The position numbers and the translations under genes are program-made. From NCBI GenBank assembly GCA_902580855.1, contig CACHMF010000010.1, forward strand, positions 1-51,131: 51,131 bases of DNA, given 5' to 3'. Source of the stretch: an uncultured Bacteroidota bacterium. Lineage in GTDB: Bacteria > Bacteroidota > Bacteroidia > Flavobacteriales > UBA7312. Shown in pieces: positions 36,615-46,400 of the stretch (within the stretch, counting starts at the first letter, position 1; the number at the start of each line of letters is the position of its first letter). A model generated the notes under the pieces. That model saw only the letters and a list, made by a program, of their open reading frames with translations, had not been told where the DNA came from and made no database searches.

Positions 36615-37781
36615 ATGAGTGATAACATTACTATCATAACACAACTAAGAAAATCAAAAAAGATGGACGGAAAATCCATGATTTATATAAGAGTTACTTA
36701 TAAAAAGAAAAGATTTGAATTTTCAACAAATCAACAAATCGAAACCAGTAGCTGGGATCCAATTAATAAAGTTGTAATTGATAACCACAAAGTAAACCTA
36801 AACATTTCTAGATCTATCAGTAAAGTATATACATCAATTGCTGAACTAGAATCAGAAGAAGAGTTTTTTACAAACGACCAATTAAAAAATAGAATATTAG
36901 GCATAACAAAGTCCGTTTCTCTTTTGGGTATTATTGAAACCCATAATAATGAAATGAATGATCTAATTCCTAAAAAGTATTCCCAAGGAACTTTAAAGAA
37001 TTACAAAGTTATGTTTAATCACATAAAGAATTTTTTGGCTGACAATAACCTTAAAGACATAGAACTTAAATACGTCAATCAAAAATGGATCAAATCATTT
37101 GAATTCTATTTACTTAAACATACTCAATGCACCAACAACGGGGCAATTAAGTATTTACAAATGCTGAAAAAAATCATTAACATTTCATATATAAATGGTC
37201 AGCTTAAAAAAAATCCATTTGAAGGAATAAAATTCACCAAAAAACCCTTTCAGAGAGGTTATTTAAACATACATGAGCTTAACAAAATTGAAAAAATTAA
37301 ATTATCAGACTCACTTGATAGAATAAGAGATTTATTTGTTTTTAGCTGTTATACGGGTCTCAGTTATATAGATGTAACTAATCTCAAAGAAGATGATATT
37401 ATAATAGGGGAGGATGGTTTAAAATGGATAATTATTAAAAGAGGTAAGACACAAACATTATGTAAAATTCCGTTATTAAATAAAGCTGAATCAATAATTG
37501 AAAAACATCTAGGTAACTATCCTGAAAGAGTTTTTAAAAAAATCAGCAATCAAAAGTTAAATCAATACCTTAAAGAAATCGCACAAAAATGCAATATTGA
37601 AAAAAATATCACTTTTCATTTAGCTCGACATACATTTGCTACAACCATAACTCTTAATAATAATGTTCCAATTGAAACCGTCAGCAAGGTCTTAGGGCAT
37701 AAAAAAATTGCAACTACACAGATTTACGCAAAAATTCTAGATAAAAAAATCAGTTCGGATATTAGAAAATTAGAACTGTAA
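36615..37781 (+). CDS. Tyrosine recombinase (CTnDOT IntDOT-like integrase)
   Basis: The 388-residue protein has an arm-binding N-terminus ('MIYIRVTYKKKRFEFSTNQQIETSSWD'), a SAM-like core-binding domain (about 100-205) and a C-terminal catalytic domain with H335-x-x-R338 ('FHLARHTFATT'), H362 ('VLGHKKI') and the nucleophile Y371 ('TTQIYAKI'). At the position of the first catalytic arginine it reads 'YTGLSYIDVTNL', with serine (S250). The same substitution is known in IntDOT of CTnDOT, so this is expected to be active with a relaxed mechanism. It probably inserted the island into tRNA-Pro. Confidence 0.93.
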   Translation: MSDNITIITQLRKSKKMDGKSMIYIRVTYKKKRFEFSTNQQIETSSWDPINKVVIDNHKVNLNISRSISKVYTSIAELESEEEFFTNDQLKNRILGITKSVSLLGIIETHNNEMNDLIPKKYSQGTLKNYKVMFNHIKNFLADNNLKDIELKYVNQKWIKSFEFYLLKHTQCTNNGAIKYLQMLKKIINISYINGQLKKNPFEGIKFTKKPFQRGYLNIHELNKIEKIKLSDSLDRIRDLFVFSCYTGLSYIDVTNLKEDDIIIGEDGLKWIIIKRGKTQTLCKIPLLNKAESIIEKHLGNYPERVFKKISNQKLNQYLKEIAQKCNIEKNITFHLARHTFATTITLNNNVPIETVSKVLGHKKIATTQIYAKILDKKISSDIRKLEL

Positions 37782-37828
37782 AGGGTTATTAAATATTATT
37801 AAATTGCGATTGATTAGATTCTCTTCAA

Positions 37829-39046
37829 ATGATTAAAGACAATATTTTTAAGTGTATAGGTTTCGTTGAGTTCAATCAAGAAAATATTGATGATTTCAAA
37901 TCATCGGGCTTTTCTATTGTAAAACCTGATGTTCAATTGTCCAACTTTCTAGAATCAACCTATCACTCTGAGTATATCAATATTATGTTTGGAGATGAAT
38001 GTCAACATTTAAACAAAAGCATAAATACTAGCATACATCTAAATCATCTCAAAAAAGATGTTTTATTGAACAAGCTTGATTTATATATTTTTAAAAGCAA
38101 TCTTAATTCGTTTACCGCTGTGTATTCGATAGATTATGTTTTAGATGTTGATGATCTAGCATTATTTTCTGATCTTTCTTTTAATTTAAAAGGACATTCT
38201 ACTGAGATAACAGTAAATGACAAAAATTATACATTAATAGATTTCATTTCTAAAAACCTGTTTAATGGAATTATTTTAAATGATATCAACTCCGATTTAG
38301 CTCAATTTTCAGGTAATAAATTCAAACATTATGCCATATTAGATTTTGAGAAAATTGATTTTGACCTGGATAACTTATTATTTGAATTAGGAACAAATTC
38401 AAAAGTTGGCTCTATTTCTTCCAAGAGTTTAGATTCTCCCTCTGAAAAATATTTTAATCAAATATTAGAAAATAAATTATCTTGTTTCAATAATTACTCA
38501 GGTCTTTCATTAAATGATTCTTTTGTTGTAATTGGAAAAAATAATTATGCAAGAGAAAATAAATATTCTCATTCAACATGGGATGAAATTTATTTTAAAA
38601 TATTTATTTTCAATCAATTTATAAAATCAACTTTACAGATTATTTCAAATTCCTTTTCCAAGGAACCAGTGAAATCTCGAAATACATTTGATAAATTCTT
38701 TAATACATATTTTTTCAATAAAATTTCATTTAATTTTTTACCAAATGAAATTTATAAAACCATTTATACATCTCTTGATATTGATGATGATATTGTTTTT
38801 TTAAGAGATAAATTAAATACATTATCTAATCAGCTTAACGAAACCCAACAAAAACAACAAGAATTTCTATTATTATGTCTATCTATATTAGCTGCACTTG
38901 AAATCCCACTACATATCGAGGGTATTAGAAATATTATTGGAATCAATAATTATGTCATTTATAATTCAATTATATATCCTTTAATTTTTATTACTCTTTT
39001 AGCGATTTTCATCATTAAATATTTAAGAAGGAAAAATTCTAAATAA
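37829..39046 (+). CDS. Membrane protein with large soluble N-terminus and two C-terminal helices, function unknown
   Basis: The 405-residue product is not recognised. About 310 residues of soluble, mixed alpha/beta sequence are followed by a helix likely to be coiled ('DDIVFLRDKLNTLSNQLNET') and two membrane helices (about 345-365 and 375-397) with a basic tail (KYLRRKNSK). The order soluble domain, long helix, two helices recalls CorA-type channels, but no GMN motif is present. Its stop shares a base with the next ATG (TAATG), tying it to the transglutaminase-like gene. Confidence 0.7.
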   Translation: MIKDNIFKCIGFVEFNQENIDDFKSSGFSIVKPDVQLSNFLESTYHSEYINIMFGDECQHLNKSINTSIHLNHLKKDVLLNKLDLYIFKSNLNSFTAVYSIDYVLDVDDLALFSDLSFNLKGHSTEITVNDKNYTLIDFISKNLFNGIILNDINSDLAQFSGNKFKHYAILDFEKIDFDLDNLLFELGTNSKVGSISSKSLDSPSEKYFNQILENKLSCFNNYSGLSLNDSFVVIGKNNYARENKYSHSTWDEIYFKIFIFNQFIKSTLQIISNSFSKEPVKSRNTFDKFFNTYFFNKISFNFLPNEIYKTIYTSLDIDDDIVFLRDKLNTLSNQLNETQQKQQEFLLLCLSILAALEIPLHIEGIRNIIGINNYVIYNSIIYPLIFITLLAIFIIKYLRRKNSK

Positions 39047-39900
39047 TGATAAAGCGTTTAGTCCATAATGTTGTTTCATATTTTGTTGGAATGTTTTTTA
39101 TTTCAATGATTTTTTCTGTAATTGGATTTTTTGCTGACTTATTCAGTGGAAATGATGATCAGAAAAAGGCCATTGACAAACAAGAAAAAAATGTTGTCAG
39201 TTCAGCCTCTCTTTTTAAAAAATACAACTCCTGGTACGATAATCTAAGTACAAATAAAGGATATGATGGTACGTTTACAGTGAGGCAAAGTGATTATTAC
39301 CAGTCGAAGTATTACAGAAATAATGATGGTTCTAATGTAAATACTTACACAGCATTTTACTCTAACTTAATAGGAAATGATATTGAAAAATTGGATTTAG
39401 TTTTAGACGAATTAGAAAGAATAGCTCTTAAAAACAATCTAACTAGACATCAATTTGCTAACGTTATAGTATCATTTGTACAGGATATACCTTATTCTTT
39501 ATTGATTCCACAAGACTGTCAATCATCATACTATTCTTCTGAAATTGTAAAAGATTTAATTGATCAAGGTTTTAAGTGCCATGGTAATGAGGTGGGAGGG
39601 TTATATAGTCCAGTTGAGTTTATTAAGAATTTTCATGGTGACTGCGACACAAGAACTCTTTTTTTGTGGAGTGTTCTTTCTTATTTTAACTACGATGTTG
39701 TTATTCTCAATAGTGAATTTTATGGTCATTCTATTTTGGGCTTGAATCAGGCTGCATCAGGTAAATATAAAACCATCTATGGAAAGCGATATTATGCATG
39801 GGAAACAACAGCTAAAGGCTACAAACTAGGAATGATTCCAGCGGACTGCTCTAACATGTATTACTGGGAGGTAGCCATGCCATCAATTAAAAACAATTAA
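39046..39900 (+). CDS. Membrane-anchored transglutaminase-like (papain-fold) protein
   Basis: The 284-residue protein has an N-terminal membrane helix (VSYFVGMFFISMIFSVIGFFADLF) and a domain with the transglutaminase-like triad: cysteine in 'FHGDCDTRTLFLW' (C200), histidine in 'FYGHSILGL' (H228) and an acidic residue in 'YAWETTAKGY' (E253). It may act as protease, amidase or acyltransferase at the membrane; the substrate is unknown. It is the middle gene of a three-gene membrane cassette. Confidence 0.75.
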   Translation: MIKRLVHNVVSYFVGMFFISMIFSVIGFFADLFSGNDDQKKAIDKQEKNVVSSASLFKKYNSWYDNLSTNKGYDGTFTVRQSDYYQSKYYRNNDGSNVNTYTAFYSNLIGNDIEKLDLVLDELERIALKNNLTRHQFANVIVSFVQDIPYSLLIPQDCQSSYYSSEIVKDLIDQGFKCHGNEVGGLYSPVEFIKNFHGDCDTRTLFLWSVLSYFNYDVVILNSEFYGHSILGLNQAASGKYKTIYGKRYYAWETTAKGYKLGMIPADCSNMYYWEVAMPSIKNN

Positions 39901-39916
39901 TATTATATATTTTATT

Positions 39917-40438
39917 ATGAATCAATCAGTATTTTTTTATTCACTCATAGAGATTGGAATATCATTAGTTTTAGGTTTAATTTTACTTTACACCACTTTT
40001 CGAATAATAGATAAGTTTATAAGAAGAAAATATAATATTGAACTCAACAATGTAGCATATTCTATTTTTACTTCTGCAGTTTTATTTTCCGTTGCATATC
40101 TTGTTAGTGGAATTAAGTCACCTATTTTAAACTCTTTGAGATTATTACAAGATCAAGTAGGGTATGATGGAGTTCTAATCATAGATGTGCTGAAATATAG
40201 CTCATTGTTTCTATTGGTTATTATAATTGCTATTGCAATGGTTAATTTTATCTCAATTTCTTTATTCACCTTAATGACAAAGGATATTAAAGAATTTGAA
40301 GAAATCAAAAACAATAATATAGCTGTAAGTATTATTACTGCTGTTGTAATAATTTCAATTTCAATTCTTGTTAAGGATAGTCTATACTTGTTATTAGAAT
40401 CTTTTGTTCCTTATCCAGAAGTTAGAAGTTTTCTTTAG
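39917..40438 (+). CDS. Four-helix membrane protein, DUF350-like
   Basis: The 173-residue protein has four membrane helices (about 8-30, 45-66, 94-118, 133-155) in two repeats, each repeat containing a polar 'NxAxSI' type helix start ('NNVAYSIFTSAVLFSVAYL', 'NNIAVSIITAVVIISISIL'), as in DUF350 (YjfL-like) proteins. DUF350 proteins occur in envelope-stress and peptide-modification operons. It lies 16 bases after the transglutaminase-like gene, and its stop overlaps the convergent NTPase gene's stop by 2 bases. Confidence 0.7.
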   Translation: MNQSVFFYSLIEIGISLVLGLILLYTTFRIIDKFIRRKYNIELNNVAYSIFTSAVLFSVAYLVSGIKSPILNSLRLLQDQVGYDGVLIIDVLKYSSLFLLVIIIAIAMVNFISISLFTLMTKDIKEFEEIKNNNIAVSIITAVVIISISILVKDSLYLLLESFVPYPEVRSFL

Positions 40439-41928
40439 GAAATAGCACCACGTTCTATCACAGTCTTTACAAATTCTTCAGAAGGATTAAAATTTGCTAT
40501 TGCACTAGAAACCGATTCTTCGTCCAGTCCAAGTAAAGGCTGCACAGATTTTAACTCATGTTGAGTGTCAAAATTGGGAAATTGATAATAACCCTCTCTG
40601 TAGGTGAATATCCATTTTATTTTTGCAGAACTATTCCAGCTTTCTGTAGCTTCACCATTGTCATCATAGTTAGAAAAATAGTCGCTAATATTATAATCAG
40701 AGTAGGCAACAGAAGCTTCATCTAATCCATCGATTATAATTACGAGGTTCCCCGTAGTATTCTTTCGGGTTGGAAAGAAGCATTCATCGATAAGGGTATG
40801 CAAAAGCATGATAACATCTGTATATTTACTTGGTAGCTTAGTAATTTTCTTTTGTAATTCCTCATCCTCAGTACTCCATAACTGCATCTTTTTACCTTGA
40901 AGGATTAAATGATATATGATAGCATGTAAATTATTAGCTAATCCGCTGCCGCAAAAATGATAAAGAACAGGAATATTCTCATCAGATAACTTAGAAATAA
41001 CATCAGCAATTAATGCTCCTTTACCCATACCGGCCTGAGAAAATATTGGCAATATATTTTTATCATTATCACTTGACGACCAGTCGATGATGTCTCGACT
41101 TTCCTTATCCCTTCCTACAAAACATTCATTATAATATTCAATTCTATTTCTATGATCAAATACTTGTCCGGCTCCACCCTTTAAGAGATTACGCATAGGA
41201 TCAAAAAGTACATCAAAATGATTGCTTTCTTTTTGTTGTTCTATATCACCATGAAAAGTGCTAATAAGCTCTGGAGTAGATTTATTATTATATAAACCTT
41301 GGAATATATAAGGAAGGCCATCAGCATTTCCTTTTTGTACAAATGGATGTAAATCTATTTCCTTTTCTTCTACTATAAAATAATATTTACCGTCCTTTTC
41401 CTTAAGTACTGTATTGCCATAGAGTTCATTTGCTTGTGAGCAAAATTGATTTAGGGTTTTAATACCTTTTTGTAGATCATTAACATACTGTGATTTAACA
41501 GATATCAATTCATGTACATATTTATTTCTAAGGGTAATGAATCTTTCTATTAGAGATTGTTTGCCTTTTTCATGTTCAACACATTTAGACCATTTGGAAC
41601 CGGGCTCACAACATATCTGCCAAATAGTTTTCCAATTAGTATCTGATGGTAATATTTCACGTAAGTTTTCCAAGATTTGTTTCATCAGTAATGCATCTTC
41701 ATCAGTGTCTCCTTCTTGTAGACGCTTAGAAAGTTGTATTACTGCACCCAAACGCAAGATTAGTGTACAGGCACCAAGACCTGACATAAATAGGTTGTTT
41801 AGCTCAGTAGGATTCTTACGCACTATTAAATCAAGTTCTTCTAGATTTATGTTTTCTAAAGCTAGAGATTCATATTGATTAAAAAATCTGTCTACATAGT
41901 TGCTGATTGGTTTTGGCAAAAAACTCAT
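40435..41928 (-). CDS. STAND/NACHT-like NTPase subunit, ending after the NTPase domain
   Basis: The 497-residue protein has a helical N-terminal domain with an Rx4H motif (R134-H139 in 'LRNKYVHE'), HEPN-like in pattern, a linker 'FVGRDKESRDIIDW' typical before STAND NTPases, and a NACHT-like domain: Walker A region 'FSQAGMGKGALIADV' (295-310), Walker B 'LVIIIDGLDEAS' (395-406) and sensor 'WIFTYREG' (439-446). The Walker A has glycine (G304) where serine or threonine should bind magnesium. It stops at 'FVKTVIERGAIS', where STAND proteins continue into a winged helix. That continuation appears as the N-terminus of the 1511-residue protein encoded upstream. ATGA overlap with the 513-residue gene couples the two. 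Confidence 0.8.
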   Translation of the reverse strand: MSFLPKPISNYVDRFFNQYESLALENINLEELDLIVRKNPTELNNLFMSGLGACTLILRLGAVIQLSKRLQEGDTDEDALLMKQILENLREILPSDTNWKTIWQICCEPGSKWSKCVEHEKGKQSLIERFITLRNKYVHELISVKSQYVNDLQKGIKTLNQFCSQANELYGNTVLKEKDGKYYFIVEEKEIDLHPFVQKGNADGLPYIFQGLYNNKSTPELISTFHGDIEQQKESNHFDVLFDPMRNLLKGGAGQVFDHRNRIEYYNECFVGRDKESRDIIDWSSSDNDKNILPIFSQAGMGKGALIADVISKLSDENIPVLYHFCGSGLANNLHAIIYHLILQGKKMQLWSTEDEELQKKITKLPSKYTDVIMLLHTLIDECFFPTRKNTTGNLVIIIDGLDEASVAYSDYNISDYFSNYDDNGEATESWNSSAKIKWIFTYREGYYQFPNFDTQHELKSVQPLLGLDEESVSSAIANFNPSEEFVKTVIERGAIS

Positions 41929-43466
41929 ACTTGTAGTGATTTATGTTGATATTCTAAATTGGTATCACGTCTTCCAATTGAGAAAAACACTCGTGAACTT
42001 TCATTAATCTCTTTTGGGAAATTATATAGTGGATCTATTTCATCTTGTTCAAAAGGAACTTCTTTTGTTTTTAGAAATGGATGTAGAATTGAAAATGCTT
42101 CATGTACAAATTCAGTAGAAAACTTATATTTATCAGCAAATCTTCTAGCTAAAACAAGTTTTTCTGTGTTTAGTTCATCAACTAATTTAGTTGTAATAGC
42201 ATGTAATTCTTTATATGCTTCACTTTCATCAGCAACATCTTTATTTGGCCCTTTAAATCTTAGATAATTATTAAATGATTCTTCCCATTCTTTTTCTTTA
42301 GGAAGATATGCGTCACTGTCAATTGTATAGCTATTGTTAAAGAATTTATCTAGAAAAGGATAATGATTCCCAAAAGTAACTAATAGTATATTGTTTTCGT
42401 AAAATAGGTCTTTTAGATGCAATAAATGGTCTGAATTAAAAAGATTGATGTGAATATTATGAAGTATAACAACTATTTTCTCTGTGCATTTTTTACTAAG
42501 TTGAATTAAAGCTTTTCTTGGGTCTTTACTAAAGGAGTCACTATTGCTCTGTTTTGCAAGTTTTTTTACTAATCTTTTTAATAAAAAGTCATCCGTTACA
42601 TTTACACCATGAGAATCTAAACTATAGAATACTTTTAGATATTTACTCTCATCTAGATGATTAATTAAGTTAGCATACTCAGAAAGCAAATTGTGATTAG
42701 GTCTAGCCCAAACAGACATTGAACCCTTACTGTTAGAATTAATAAAACTATCTACACTTTCTAATACTTTATCATTATTAGTATTCTGCAGAACAAGTTT
42801 TAGCTGATCCTCATCATATTTATCTGAAAGTTCATACTGGATATCTTTAGTTAATTCTCCAAAATCATGAGATTTGTCAAATAATTGCCATTGATTTTCC
42901 TCAATTGACCAGTCATCATTAAAGAAAATAATATCATCCGATTTAGAAAGGAAATGATAAGATGGTTCTTTATTTAATGAGAATAAATCAAGATCTATAA
43001 TTTGTGTTAGAATATTTCCAATATGATCTGCTTCTTCATGATTTCTAGAAGCTGGAAGAATAAAGAACCCATGCATTACAGCATTTCTAAGTTTCGATAA
43101 TCTATTTATATCTTGATTTAAAACTCCTTCTTTCCAAAAAAGCGAATGAATCTTTTTTGAAAAATCATCATCTAATTCTTTTACCATGTTAGCAGCCCAC
43201 CTGTAAAGAGGTCCAGCATTATAAGTATGAGATTTGGAAGTAAAAAGCTGTAGAATGAAGTCATTAAAAACCTGCTTTTGTTTTGGTTGAGACAGATATG
43301 CTGAAATTCCAATAGCAGCTATTTGAAGTAGTATTTCCTCACTTAAGGATACTAATTCGTCTGCAGCATATGACTCATCTTCATTTAATACATCATTTAT
43401 CCTCTTCGTTATAGAAAGAGGTAGCTTTTTACTGCCTTGAAATTTTTCTAATATTAATTTTTTCAT
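41925..43466 (-). CDS. Helical protein with Rx4H motif and degenerate NTPase-like domain, partner of the STAND NTPase
   Basis: The 513-residue protein is not in a family I can name. Its N-terminal helical domain has an Rx4H motif (R127-H132 in 'KLRNAVMHGF'), like its downstream neighbour. The second half reads like a STAND domain whose motifs have decayed: 'SMSVWARPNHNLLSEYANLI' where a P-loop would be, 'KIVVILHNIHINLF' in place of Walker B and 'NILLVTFGNHYPFL' as sensor strand. It may be an inactive regulatory partner of the 497-residue NTPase, to which it is coupled by an ATGA overlap. The gap to the 1511-residue gene upstream is 32 bases. Confidence 0.65.
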   Translation of the reverse strand: MKKLILEKFQGSKKLPLSITKRINDVLNEDESYAADELVSLSEEILLQIAAIGISAYLSQPKQKQVFNDFILQLFTSKSHTYNAGPLYRWAANMVKELDDDFSKKIHSLFWKEGVLNQDINRLSKLRNAVMHGFFILPASRNHEEADHIGNILTQIIDLDLFSLNKEPSYHFLSKSDDIIFFNDDWSIEENQWQLFDKSHDFGELTKDIQYELSDKYDEDQLKLVLQNTNNDKVLESVDSFINSNSKGSMSVWARPNHNLLSEYANLINHLDESKYLKVFYSLDSHGVNVTDDFLLKRLVKKLAKQSNSDSFSKDPRKALIQLSKKCTEKIVVILHNIHINLFNSDHLLHLKDLFYENNILLVTFGNHYPFLDKFFNNSYTIDSDAYLPKEKEWEESFNNYLRFKGPNKDVADESEAYKELHAITTKLVDELNTEKLVLARRFADKYKFSTEFVHEAFSILHPFLKTKEVPFEQDEIDPLYNFPKEINESSRVFFSIGRRDTNLEYQHKSLQV

Positions 43467-43498
43467 ATTTTGAAAATTATTTATGTATTAGAAAGTAG

Positions 43499-46400
43499 TT
43501 AAACTCTATTTATTATTTGTTCTGAATTTGAAAGAGAATCAATAAAGCTTTTTAACACATTTATCTTATCATAGAAAGTTGCCATAAGAAGGTTGTTATT
43601 TAGTTTAATGTTGTCATTTTTTATTATCCAGGCAAGACCATTAGAAAATTTAGACTCATCAATTCTAAATCTGTTTAAATTATAAAACTTGATAGCTTCA
43701 TTAAAATTTAAGTTTTGAAAGACTAAAAGAGAAAAATCAAAAAAGTCCTGTCTGTTTAAATCTTGAGATTTTTCATAAATTAAAGAAAGTAATTCTTTAC
43801 ATGCTGATAATTGCCCATTTTTAAAGTGATAATTATAGGTCATAATTAATACAACACATAACTTTTTTAAATTTAAAGACCTTATAGAATAATCCTCTAT
43901 CTCACTATTAATTTTTAAACATAAATTCATTGTTTCTGTAAAAAGATCAGAATAATTCCTAAACGCATTAATTGATTGAATATAAAAATTAACAAGATTT
44001 GAGGTATTTCTATCAAGGATTTCTTTATCACCTAAGCTAATTTCTGTTAGATTACTAATGGATTGTTGTAATAGTCTTCTTTCCTTAATTAAAATTTGCT
44101 CTGGCGCATTTATCTTTAGTAAACGTTTTAGTCTATTACTTCGGATTAAAATACGTCTATATGTGTCATTTAAATAATTTGCAACTACATAAACATTTGA
44201 ATCATGTTCCTTTATCATTGGCCTCAGTCTTGGTGAAACAACTGGAATGATATTGAAATTATATGAATCTATTTGATCAATTAACTCTTTTGGTAAATCA
44301 ATACTATTAGTAGTTGTTAAAGATTTAAACAATTCAGCACCTGTTTTTGCAATAAGATTGTCTTTATCATTGGTATCTAAATATTTATATTCTGTTGGAA
44401 TGCTATTTAATGCACTCATATACTCTTCCAATGTAAGAATATCCATAACTTTTAAAGGATTTTCTTGGATATCTACGGCTTTACCAGGTTGTATTACTAA
44501 ATAACACTCACAGTTGATAATTTTTTTCAAATCAGATACTTTAATCTTCAAAAAAGATGCAATTTCATTTAACAAAGAGGAGGATTTATCAATAAATACT
44601 GGTAATTCTGTACTAATGTGTCCAATTCTATTTATTTCATTATCATATATAATTTTAAAATCGCTATTCATAATTGAGTTATTATATGTCAACGATATTG
44701 TTCCAAATATCTTTTCACAGAATAATCCATCTTCACAAACTTCATTTGTTATTTCAATAATAGTGTCAGGTGTTAATACCTCGCCACATGATTTTTCAAC
44801 TATCTCAAAAGAAGATAAATTTGATAAAATTGATTTTAAAAATCTAAGTGGGCCGTTCTTCCTTTTCTTACTATTAGATAAAATATATTTGTAATTTGAT
44901 TCTGTATTAAAAATAATATTTTGACTACTAAAATCCACATTGGTATTTGCAAAACTTAAAGAATTCATTACTCTATTATAATTTTGAGCATCTTCTTTTT
45001 CAGAAAAATATTTTAACATAACACCATAAACAATATTTGGTATTGCATTGAAATGTAATTTAGGAAAAAGTGTTTTATCAAAATGTGTATGCTTTGTGAA
45101 ATGAGTCCAACAATTTAGCATTTGTTCTTCATTAATTTTAAAATAATTGAATGAGTTTTCTGCCTTTTGGACATATTCAAATGATAAACTCAAATAATCA
45201 TTTGCTCTTTCATCGCTGTGATTGTCAAGTAATTTATATATTTCAAAACAAAGTAACCCTTGACGTATAAATACACACTCGTACGCTAATATTTTTAAAT
45301 AAAATTCTTTACATACATCATTATTAAACCTTTCTGGATCATCTATAAAAGAAGAAAATGATTTTTCTAAACTTATAGCAGTTTTTAATAAGACTTGCGA
45401 GTTAGTTAAATAATCATTAGGTTTTTTTATAGAGTTTAGAGGATATATATTTATCAAATGATGCTCAAGAATTGGAAAAAAATATTCAAGTCTTAAACCT
45501 TTATTGTTTTGTTTGTAAAAAACTGATAATAAATCAATAATAGAAATACTATCTTCATGATTAGAATCTCTATTATTTGAAGAATTATTTAAATTTTTTA
45601 ATTCTATTTGTTCCTCTTGAGAATTAAAGTCATATGATGGTGAGTAATCGTTTTTAATTAGTTTTTCATTGAAAAAATCTTCAGAGTAATTTATCGATGA
45701 TAAATCAATTTTCCAAAATACAAGTGAAAAAATAGTTTCATTAGTTTGTAATTCTTTATGGATAAAATTGATGTGATTAGAATCTAATCTGCCTTCCCAA
45801 TCAAGATGTATAATATCTTTATTAAATGAAACCTCTCCGCTTTCTTCATCAACATAAGCATCAATACAACATTTAAAACATGAGTTTTTGACTAATTTTC
45901 TGCCTATGAATTTTGACAGCTTGCTAATTTCATGATTTGAATAATCATCAGATTTATATTTTAAAGGTTTTTCCTTAATATAGTAATATTCAAAAAGCAT
46001 ATCATAATTCAAAAATTCTTTTTTAATTGTATTTTTTAAAAAAGAATTAGCTTTTTTAATGTTATTTTCATCCTTAGGTTTTCGTGTTATTTGGTTATCA
46101 AAATTTTGTTCATTTTTTAAATGCGCAATATTTCTTTTTAATTCATTTTCTCTAAAAAAGCGATCTACATTTTCATTAAAAATATCTTTTGCAAATTGGT
46201 CAGATTTTTCAAAATATTGTGAAATATGTTCGTAAATTTTTTGTTTTTCTGTAACAGAGAAACTAGGAAAAATATCATAATTTTTACTGTCATCATCATC
46301 ATAAACCTGACTCTCTTGAACACTCTCCTTTAATTCTGAATAGGTGCCATTTATTTGGTTAAAAAACTTATCCAATAGTTGCTCTTTGAGTTCAATTATA

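Noticed and set aside
44514-44894. Plus-strand 126-codon frame opposite the beta-prime-like domain
   Set aside because: The opposite strand matches RpoC blocks; the plus frame has no recognisable content.
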